Positions 1 to 4,928 of a stretch of DNA of 5,750 nt are shown here, one piece after another. The notes beneath the pieces are model-generated. The model was given only the letters and a program-made list of their open reading frames with translations. It was not told where the DNA came from and made no database searches. The first letter of the stretch is position 1. Every line of letters begins with the position of its first letter. The stretch is from Gemmatimonadales bacterium. GTDB taxonomy: Bacteria; Gemmatimonadota; Gemmatimonadetes; Gemmatimonadales; GWC2-71-9. The DNA is taken from NCBI GenBank assembly GCA_025924275.1, contig JAICEH010000141.1, positions 1 through 5,750 of the forward strand, written 5' to 3'. The translations under genes and the position numbers were made by a program.

Positions 1-73
1 CGCGAGATCGATGTAGAGACGGAGTCGCCGGCTCCGACTTTCCTGTGCCGGCGCCAATGCAGGCGCCCGAACC

Positions 74-82
74 AGGAGGAGG
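74..82 (+). promoter_or_regulatory. Strong Shine-Dalgarno of the YCII-related gene
   Basis: AGGAGGAGG lies 7 bases before the ATG at 90. This near-ideal ribosome binding site fixes the start at 90 rather than at the in-frame ATG at 45, which has no comparable site and would add 15 Pro/Gly-rich residues not expected in the family. Confidence 0.85.
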
Positions 83-89
83 TCCGAGG

Positions 90-548
90 ATGAAGTTCAT
101 GCTGATGATGCACGCGCCCCGGGGCGACGGGAGCTGGCAGATCGGCGACTGGTCGCCCGCGGAGTTCAAGGCCCACATCGACTTCATGATCAAGCTCAAC
201 GAGGACCTGAGCGAGGCCGGGGAGCTGGTGGGTGCGGAGGGCCTGGCGCCGCCGGGGGAGGCCCGGCTGGTCCGCGCGGGGAAGGCCGGGGCGCCACCGG
301 AGACCGACGGACCGTTCCCGGAGGCCAAGGAGTACCTCGCCGGCTACTGGATCGTCGAGGTGGACCGCCCCGAGCGGGCCTGGGAAATCGCGGCCCGGGG
401 AGAGTTCGGGGCCTGGATCGAGGCCCGGGGCCACCAGGCGGCGGAGGGCCTCTGGGAGTGCTACGTGGCGGGCCCGGAATCGGGACCCGATGCCTCGCGG
501 TGGCGCACCGAGCTCAACCGGCCGCTGCTCGGCCAGGGCGCGGCCTGA
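90..548 (+). CDS. YCII-related (DGPF domain) protein
   Basis: This 152-residue soluble protein belongs to the YCII-related / DGPF family of small dimeric alpha-beta barrel-like proteins. The first strand is the typical MKFMLMMH opening. The signature D-G-P-F is at residues 73-76, preceded by a T-D turn and followed by E-A-K-E. After it comes a G-Y-W-I-V strand at 85-89, and then a helix and an E-A-R-G segment. The family is widespread in soil bacteria, often next to ECF sigma-factor genes, and its biochemical role is not settled; E. coli YciI-type members have been proposed to be enzymes. No sigma factor follows here, and what lies upstream is outside the window. The length is normal for the family. 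The start is set by the Shine-Dalgarno at 74-82. A 77-base gap separates it from the next gene, so co-transcription is possible but unproven. The family call is firm and the function unknown. Confidence 0.9.
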   Translation: MKFMLMMHAPRGDGSWQIGDWSPAEFKAHIDFMIKLNEDLSEAGELVGAEGLAPPGEARLVRAGKAGAPPETDGPFPEAKEYLAGYWIVEVDRPERAWEIAARGEFGAWIEARGHQAAEGLWECYVAGPESGPDASRWRTELNRPLLGQGAA

Positions 549-554
549 GGCCGT
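540..554 (+). other. Small hairpin with the stop codon in its loop
   Basis: CGGCC (541-545) and GGCCG (549-553) form a perfect 5-bp stem with the stop codon TGA as the three-base loop. A G-T pair (540/554) can close it. There is no T-tract after it, so it is not a classical intrinsic terminator. It may be chance in GC-rich DNA or a weak 3'-end structure. Confidence 0.35.
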
Positions 555-595
555 CTGGCACGGCTGTTGCCTTCCTGGCGGCCCGGCTCCAATGA

Positions 596-610
596 CCGGC
601 CGAGGGCCGG
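596..610 (+). other. Hairpin abutting the ribosome binding site of the membrane-protein gene
   Basis: CCGGCC (596-601), a GAG loop (602-604) and GGCCGG (605-610) form a perfect 6-bp all-GC stem. The Shine-Dalgarno AGGGAGGG begins at the very next base (611-618). A stem stacked directly against the site could affect ribosome access or protect the 5' end of a processed mRNA. The pairing is directly visible; the role is inference. Confidence 0.45.
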
Positions 611-625
611 AGGGAGGGCGCTGCC

Positions 626-925
626 ATGACGATGGTCGCCGTGCTGCTCGTGTCGCTGATGCCCCTGCTGCCCTGGCTCTCGATCTACGCGATCGTGCGC
701 CACGGACCCTTCCCCAACCGCTGGTGGAAGGGCGAGAACGCGTTGGGATTCGGGCTCTTCGTGGGAATCGTCGCCTTCGCCCTCGGCTTCTTCGGGCCGA
801 TGGTGCTCGCTCCGGGTGCGAACCAGGGGCCGATGCTGGGGATCTTCATCACCGGGCCCGCCGGCCTGGCGCTGGGCCTGGTGTGGGGGATGATCCGCGC
901 CATGCGCCGTCGGATCGCAGCCTGA
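626..925 (+). CDS. Small three-helix membrane protein, unknown function
   Basis: This 99-residue protein is probably inserted in the inner membrane. Three hydrophobic segments are visible: about residues 3-23 (Leu/Val/Pro-rich), 40-61 (Gly/Phe-rich) and 68-90 (ending in a G-x-V-W-G stretch). The 24-39 loop carries R25, R32 and K35 with a double Trp at 33-34. The tail R-A-M-R-R-R-I-A-A is strongly basic, which by the positive-inside rule places the C-terminus in the cytoplasm. The second loop contains N-Q-G-P (66-69), followed by a G-I-F-I-T-G-P-A-G core (72-80). I have the impression that similar small membrane proteins with this Q-G-P / ITGP pattern occur in other bacteria as uncharacterised proteins, but I cannot name the family. 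The AGGGAGGG Shine-Dalgarno at 611-618, with 7-base spacing, supports the ATG at 626. The gene being real is well supported; no function can be given. Confidence 0.8.
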   Translation: MTMVAVLLVSLMPLLPWLSIYAIVRHGPFPNRWWKGENALGFGLFVGIVAFALGFFGPMVLAPGANQGPMLGIFITGPAGLALGLVWGMIRAMRRRIAA

Positions 926-1012
926 ACTGAGCAGCCCGCCGGACCAACCACACCCTCCGTCTCGTCGGTCCCGTGATCTTCGCAGGGGGAGCTGAGCCGC
1001 ACGGCGCTCCGC

Positions 1013-1041
1013 TTGACGCTCGCCCTGCCGGCCGGTATGCT
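1013..1041 (+). promoter_or_regulatory. Sigma-70-type promoter for the ankyrin gene pair
   Basis: TTGACG (1013-1018) and TATGCT (1036-1041) are separated by exactly 17 bases. Compared with TTGACA and TATAAT, 5 of 6 and 4 of 6 positions match. The predicted transcription start is near 1047-1049, giving a leader of about 130 bases to the GTG at 1179. It lies in the 253-base gap 926-1178, in which I see no gene. It is the best promoter match in the window and would drive the ankyrin genes and possibly nadB-nadA by read-through. Confidence 0.6.
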
Positions 1042-1166
1042 CGCGATGGCGTTCAGGGCGCCCCCCGTCCGCGGGAAGGACCGAGTCCACCTGGTTGGCG
1101 CGCAGCATCGCTCCAGACATGCGATCCTCCACTTCGCCCGAAGCCAGCGGACCCGGGCAGCGCACC

Positions 1167-1172
1167 AGGAGG
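1167..1172 (+). promoter_or_regulatory. Shine-Dalgarno deciding the start of the first ankyrin gene
   Basis: AGGAGG lies 6 bases before GTG at 1179. In-frame alternatives TTG at 1095 and ATG at 1119 have no such site and would add a Ser/Arg/Pro-rich extension of 28 or 20 residues. The protein starting at 1179 opens with S-T-R-R-L-P-V-R-P-D-L-D-Q-L, the usual N-terminal opening of this type of ankyrin protein. Confidence 0.8.
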
Positions 1173-1178
1173 CTCGTC

Positions 1179-2444
1179 GTGTCCACCCGCCGCCTTCCCG
1201 TCCGCCCCGACCTCGACCAGCTCCGCCACCAGGCGAAGGACCTCCTCCGCGCGTTCCGCGCCGGCGACCCCGCGGCCGCGGCCGAGTTCGCCCGCCACCA
1301 CCCGACCCCTCCCGCCCCCGCTGACGCCAGGCTGGCGGATGCGCAATTCGTCCTCGCCCGCGCCTACGAGGCCCCGAGCTGGCCCCGCCTGGTGCAGGCC
1401 TGCGAGCTGATCGACGCCATCTGGCGCGATGATCCCGAGGCGATCCGCGCGCTGGTGCTGGCGCATCCCCATCTCCTCCGCGAGCACGCCACCATCCGGG
1501 ACAGCAACTGGGGCCCGCCCCTCTCCTACGCCGCCAACCTGGGTCGCGACCGGATCATCGAGCTGCTCCACGGGCTCGGTGCGTCCGACCTCGAGCACGC
1601 CATCGACCGGGCGACGCTCCAGGGGAAGATCGGCACCGCCCGGATGCTCCACCGGCTGCTCGGCGCCCCGACACCGCCGGACGGCGCGCTGGGCGGCCCC
1701 GCCTACACGCTGAGCGTCGAGGGCACCGCACTGGTGCTCGAGCTGGGCGGGAGGGTGCGGGACGAGCGGGGCGGCCGCCTTGCCCCGGTGGACGTGGTGC
1801 TGGAGACCGACAGCCGGAAGCCAGAGGCCAAGCACGCCATCCTCGAGTTGTACGTCCGGCACGGGCTCGAGCTGCCCGACACCCCGGTGATGGCGCTCCA
1901 CCGCGGCCGCCTCGACCTCCTCGAGGCCCACCTCGCGCGGGATCCCGCCCTCCTCCGGCGGACATTCACCCACGAGGAGATCTACCCGCCGGAGCTCGGC
2001 TGCCACGACGAGGTGCTGGCCACCCACGGAACGCCACTGGCTGGTGCCTCGCTGCTCCACATGGCGGTGGACTATGACGAGATGGAGATCGCGCGCTGGC
2101 TCCTCGACCGCGGGATGGACCCCGACGTGCGGGCGGCGGTCGGGCCGGACGGGTTCGGCGGGCACACCGCACTCTTCGCCACGGTGGTCTCCCAGCCCAA
2201 CTTCTGGATGAACTACCAGCGGCGGCCGCAGGTGGCGCCCTTCACCGAGCTGCTGCTGGCCCGCGGGGCCGACCCCAATGCCCGCGCCTCGCTCCGGAAG
2301 CAGCTCCATCCGGGATACGGGCCCGACACTCCGCACGAGTATCACGACGTCACGCCCCTCGCCTGGGGCGAGCGGTTCCACAACCGGATCTTCGTGAGCC
2401 GGCCGGCGATGCAGCTCATCGCGGAGGCGGGAGGGCATCCGTGA
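1179..2444 (+). CDS. Ankyrin-repeat protein A (421 residues)
   Basis: This is a 421-residue ankyrin-repeat protein, presumably a protein-protein interaction scaffold. No signal peptide or membrane segment is visible, so it is likely cytoplasmic. Residues 8-75 form a Leu/Arg/Ala-rich helical leader (D-L-D-Q-L-R-H-Q-A-K-D-L-L) seen on many soil-bacterial ankyrin proteins. Degenerate ankyrin units follow: about 113-136 (P-L-S-Y-A-A, then I-I-E-L-L), 142-163, 237-260, 285-317 (S-L-L-H-M-A-V, then A-R-W-L-L-D-R-G), 329-368 (ending L-L-L-A-R-G-A-D-P-N) and 391-419 (V-T-P-L-A-W-G). The segment 172-233 keeps little ankyrin consensus. The partner is unknown. It starts with GTG at a clear Shine-Dalgarno, sits downstream of the promoter at 1013-1041, and its stop overlaps the next gene's start by four bases. 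The family is certain; the function is not known. Confidence 0.9.
   Translation: MSTRRLPVRPDLDQLRHQAKDLLRAFRAGDPAAAAEFARHHPTPPAPADARLADAQFVLARAYEAPSWPRLVQACELIDAIWRDDPEAIRALVLAHPHLLREHATIRDSNWGPPLSYAANLGRDRIIELLHGLGASDLEHAIDRATLQGKIGTARMLHRLLGAPTPPDGALGGPAYTLSVEGTALVLELGGRVRDERGGRLAPVDVVLETDSRKPEAKHAILELYVRHGLELPDTPVMALHRGRLDLLEAHLARDPALLRRTFTHEEIYPPELGCHDEVLATHGTPLAGASLLHMAVDYDEMEIARWLLDRGMDPDVRAAVGPDGFGGHTALFATVVSQPNFWMNYQRRPQVAPFTELLLARGADPNARASLRKQLHPGYGPDTPHEYHDVTPLAWGERFHNRIFVSRPAMQLIAEAGGHP
2429..2435 (+). promoter_or_regulatory. Shine-Dalgarno of the second ankyrin gene, inside the first
   Basis: GGGAGGG within the last codons of ankyrin gene A lies 5 bases before the GTG at 2441. 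With the GTGA stop/start overlap, it supports translational coupling with independent ribosome loading. Confidence 0.7.
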
Positions 2445-3331
2445 CGGCAGCGGCCGGATCGCTCGACGCCCGATTCCGCGCCGCCGTGGCGTTGATGGAC
2501 GCCGGCGATGTCCCGGCGCTCGAGCGCCTCCTGGTGGCGGACCCCGGGCTCGCCGGGGCCCGCCTCGAAGCCCCGGGCGCGTGGCTCCGCGACCAGGTCG
2601 GCGGCGCACTGGACGACTTCTTCGCCCGGCCCTGGCTCCTCTGGTTCGTGGCGGAGGATCCGGTGCGGAACGGCACGCTCCCGGCAAACGCCGCCGAGGT
2701 GGCCGCCGCCGTCCTGCGCGCGGCGCGGGCCGCGGCCCCCGACACGGTCCAGGCGCAGGTGGATCAGGCGGTTCGGTTGGTGGCGTGGTCGTGGATCGCA
2801 CGGGACTGCGGGGTGCAGATCGCCCTCCTCGACCTGCTCCTCGACGCCGGAGCCTCCCCGGACGGCATCACCGACGCCGCCCTGGTGAACCGGAACCACG
2901 CCGCGGCGAAGCACCTGCTCGCCCGCGGGGCCCGCCCGACGCTGGCAACGGCGCTTTGCCTCGGCCGCTGGGACGACCTCGCCGCGCTTCCCCCGCCCGG
3001 CCCGGAGGAGCTCCAGTTGGCGCTGGTGCTCTCCGCACTGAACGGACGCGTCGAGGGCGTCCGCCGGGCGCTCGAAATGGGGGCCGAGGTGAACACGCCC
3101 AGCCGGAACCTCTACTCCCACGGCACCCCCCTGCATCACGCCGTCTGCTCCGGGTCCCTCGAGACGGTCCGGCTCCTCGCCGATGCCGGCGCCGGACTCG
3201 GGACCGCGGATGCCGCCTGGCACGCGACCCCCCTCGGCTGGGCGGAGTTCTACGAGGACGAGCACCGCGGCACACTACGGGCCGCCGAGTGGACCCGCAT
3301 CGCAGCCTTCCTGCGGGAGCGCGCCGGGTAG
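2441..3331 (+). CDS. Ankyrin-repeat protein B (296 residues)
   Basis: This 296-residue ankyrin-repeat protein is a probable partner of the preceding one. The N-terminal unit at 11-42 (A-V-A-L-M-D-A-G-D-V-P-A-L-E-R-L-L) is a degenerate ankyrin helix pair. Residues 45-123 form a less repeat-like helical block rich in Ala and Trp. Later units are at about 125-140 (L-L-L-D-A-G-A-S-P), 145-167, 168-185, 191-219 (E-M-G-A-E-V-N), 228-254 (G-T-P-L-H-H-A-V, the best match to consensus) and 262-293 (A-T-P-L-G-W-A-E-F). No signal peptide, membrane span or catalytic domain is seen. Its GTG start overlaps the previous stop as GTGA, a layout that favours equal expression and possibly physical association of the two products. 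The stop lies 15 bases before nadB. No function can be assigned beyond protein binding, which is inferred from the fold. Confidence 0.88.
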   Translation: MTAAAGSLDARFRAAVALMDAGDVPALERLLVADPGLAGARLEAPGAWLRDQVGGALDDFFARPWLLWFVAEDPVRNGTLPANAAEVAAAVLRAARAAAPDTVQAQVDQAVRLVAWSWIARDCGVQIALLDLLLDAGASPDGITDAALVNRNHAAAKHLLARGARPTLATALCLGRWDDLAALPPPGPEELQLALVLSALNGRVEGVRRALEMGAEVNTPSRNLYSHGTPLHHAVCSGSLETVRLLADAGAGLGTADAAWHATPLGWAEFYEDEHRGTLRAAEWTRIAAFLRERAG

Positions 3332-3346
3332 GGCATATTTGACCGG
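3332..3346 (+). promoter_or_regulatory. AT-rich junction before nadB, possible -10 element
   Basis: The 15-base gap between the ankyrin stop and the nadB ATG holds no Shine-Dalgarno but contains CATATTT (3334-3340), a rare AT island in this DNA. ATATTT at 3335-3340 ends 6 bases before the ATG, the spacing expected of a -10 element driving a leaderless transcript. No -35 match was established. Low confidence: it could be chance. Confidence 0.25.
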
Positions 3347-4879
3347 ATGACCCGACCCGTAGTCGTCGGCTCCGGCATCGCGGGACTCTGGGCCTCCTGG
3401 CGCCTCGCGTCGGGAGGCCATCCCGTCCTGCTCCTCACCAAGGGCGCGCTGGGGGACAGCGCTTCGGCCTGGGCCCAGGGCGGTGTCGCGGTCGCGCTCG
3501 CGCCGGGGGACAGCCCGACCCTGCATGCCGCGGACACGATCGCCGCGGGAGGCGGGATCAACGACCCCGAGGCCGTCCGCATCCTCACCACGGAGGGCCC
3601 GGACCGGATCCGCGAGCTCGTCGCTCTCGGGGCCGAGTTCGACCGGGGCCCCGACGGGCAGCTCCGCTTCGGGCTGGAGGCCGCCCACAGCCGCCACCGG
3701 ATCATCCACGCCGATGGCGACCGCACCGGCGCCGCGATGGTCCGGGCGCTGATCGCCGTGGTGCAGCACCTGCCGACGGTCGAGGTGCGGGAACACGCCG
3801 AGGTGCGCCGGTTGTCGAGGGTGGGGGGGCGGATCGCCGGAGTGGAAGTGGTGACGGCCGCCGCGGGCCGGGAGTCGAGGGTGGAAGTCATCCCGGCCCG
3901 GGACGTGGTGCTGGCGACCGGCGGGGTCGGGCAGCTGTACGCGGTCACGACCAATCCCGAGACCGCCACCGGCGACGGCTGGGCGTTGGCGGACGAGGTG
4001 GGGGCGGAGCTCAGGGACCTCGAGTTCCTGCAGTTCCATCCCACGGCCCTCCGGCTCCGCGGCGTGAATCCGGCCCCGCTCGTCTCCGAGGCGGTGCGCG
4101 GCGCCGGCGCGCACCTGGTAGACTGGACCGGCCAGCGCTTCACCCTCGAGTTCGACGAGCGGGCCGAGCTGGCCCCGCGGGACGTCGTGGCCCGCGCGGT
4201 CGAGTACGCGGTGTCCGAGGGGGGCGCCTTCCTCGACGCGCGCCCGCTGGCGGACTTCGCCGAGCGCTTCCCCGGCATCCACGCCATGCTGGCGCGGCAC
4301 GGCCTCGACCCGGCGCGGCAGCTCATCCCGGTGGCTCCGGCGCTGCATTATGCGATGGGCGGCGTGCTCACCGACCTCGATGGGCGCACCACCGTCCCGG
4401 GGCTCTGGGCCATCGGGGAGGTGGCCTCCACCGGGGTGCACGGCGCCAACCGGCTGGCCTCGAACTCGCTCCTCGAGGGGCTGGTGTTCGCCGACCGCGC
4501 CGCACGCGCCCTCGCCGATGAGCTCGCCGCCCCCCCGCCGGCCGGAACGGCCCCCGCCTTCGAGCCCGGCCCGCCGGACGCCGGCGCCGACGCCGGAGGG
4601 CCGGCCACCGGGATCCGCGCGGCGATGCGGGCGATCATGACCGGAATGGTGGGACTGAGCCGCACCGAGGGCTCGCTGGAGCAGGCGCTCCACGACCTGG
4701 CCGCGCTCGAGGCGGCGGTCCCCGGAGGCGCCTGGCGAACGCGCCACCAGCTCCGGGTCGCGCGGCTCATCGCCCGGTCCGCCCTGGCCCGCCGCGAGAG
4801 CCGGGGCGGGCATCGGCGGATCGACTTCCCCCCCGCGGACCAGCCGCGGATCGAGCCGGAGCCGCTGGGGCTGGACTAG
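3347..4879 (+). CDS. nadB: L-aspartate oxidase NadB
   Basis: NadB is a cytoplasmic FAD enzyme that oxidises L-aspartate to iminoaspartate using oxygen or fumarate, the first step of bacterial de novo NAD synthesis. It hands this unstable product to NadA, encoded next. The 510 residues show the G-S-G-I-A-G dinucleotide-binding loop at 8-13. The FAD-contacting S-A-S-A-W-A-Q-G-G is at 38-46 and H-A-D-G-D-R-T-G at 121-128. A-T-G-G at 190-193 leads into T-T-N-P (201-204) and S/T-G-D-G-type residues at 208-211, with Q-F-H-P-T-A at 229-234. S-E-A-V-R-G is at 247-252, P-R-D-V-V-A-R-A at 277-284, H334 in the L-H-Y-A-M-G-G segment, and H-G-A-N-R-L-A-S-N-S at 365-374. These include the conserved His and Arg residues that bind substrate in E. 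coli NadB. The C-terminal helical domain (about 423-488) ends in the family motif R-R-E-S-R-G. A Pro/Ala/Gly linker at 394-421 and a slightly short length (E. coli about 540) are the only oddities. The start lacks a Shine-Dalgarno, but ATG at 3347 fits the family N-terminus. Confidence 0.96.
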   Translation: MTRPVVVGSGIAGLWASWRLASGGHPVLLLTKGALGDSASAWAQGGVAVALAPGDSPTLHAADTIAAGGGINDPEAVRILTTEGPDRIRELVALGAEFDRGPDGQLRFGLEAAHSRHRIIHADGDRTGAAMVRALIAVVQHLPTVEVREHAEVRRLSRVGGRIAGVEVVTAAAGRESRVEVIPARDVVLATGGVGQLYAVTTNPETATGDGWALADEVGAELRDLEFLQFHPTALRLRGVNPAPLVSEAVRGAGAHLVDWTGQRFTLEFDERAELAPRDVVARAVEYAVSEGGAFLDARPLADFAERFPGIHAMLARHGLDPARQLIPVAPALHYAMGGVLTDLDGRTTVPGLWAIGEVASTGVHGANRLASNSLLEGLVFADRAARALADELAAPPPAGTAPAFEPGPPDAGADAGGPATGIRAAMRAIMTGMVGLSRTEGSLEQALHDLAALEAAVPGGAWRTRHQLRVARLIARSALARRESRGGHRRIDFPPADQPRIEPEPLGLD

Positions 4880-4900
4880 CCGCGAGTCGCGAGTCGCGGC
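4879..4900 (+). repeat. Heptamer repeat forming a hairpin between nadB and nadA
   Basis: CGCGAGT occurs twice in tandem (4881-4887, 4888-4894) and a partial third copy begins at 4895. The same bases give a perfect 7-bp inverted repeat: GCCGCGA (4879-4885) pairs with TCGCGGC (4894-4900) around an 8-base loop. It begins on the last base of the nadB stop codon. No T-run follows, so it is not a standard terminator. It may stabilise or separate the nadB and nadA messages, or be a dispersed genomic heptamer repeat. Confidence 0.6.
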
Positions 4901-4928
4901 CGTCACCTCGAACCCTGAGCCGTACCCG

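Noticed and set aside
20..39. Possible terminator hairpin of an upstream gene (CGGAG/CTCCG or AGTCG/CGACT)
   Set aside because: The stems are only 5 bp, mutually exclusive, and followed by just three or four T/C bases. No upstream gene can be confirmed.
45..89. Longer start (ATG 45) for the YCII-related gene
   Set aside because: The ATG at 90 has AGGAGGAGG at the right distance and matches the family start; the extension is Pro/Gly-rich.
1..93. Open frame from base 1 ending in TGA at 91-93, overlapping the YCII start as ATGA
   Set aside because: The 30 residues are Arg/Glu/Cys-rich without recognisable character. Too short to claim as the end of an upstream gene.
567..595. TTGCCT with a downstream -10 for the membrane-protein gene
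   Set aside because: The bases at 16-18 spacing (around CAATGA) do not resemble a -10 element.
1095..1178. Upstream TTG/ATG starts for ankyrin protein A
   Set aside because: They have no Shine-Dalgarno and the extension is low-complexity. GTG 1179 has AGGAGG and the family N-terminus.
1046..1324. Leader frame starting at ATG 1046 near the predicted transcript start
   Set aside because: It runs into ankyrin gene A in another frame and its product is Pro/Arg low-complexity, so it is not credible as a gene.
1053..2801. Long open frame on the minus strand (582 codons) opposite the ankyrin genes
   Set aside because: The translation is Arg/Pro/Gly/His-rich without domains, while the + strand reads as clear ankyrin repeats. 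Such antisense frames are expected in GC-rich genes.
4880..4928. NAD-sensing riboswitch or repressor site upstream of nadA
   Set aside because: The 49-base gap is too short and shows only the heptamer hairpin. I see no NAD+-I riboswitch-like arrangement and no recognisable NrtR or NiaR operator.
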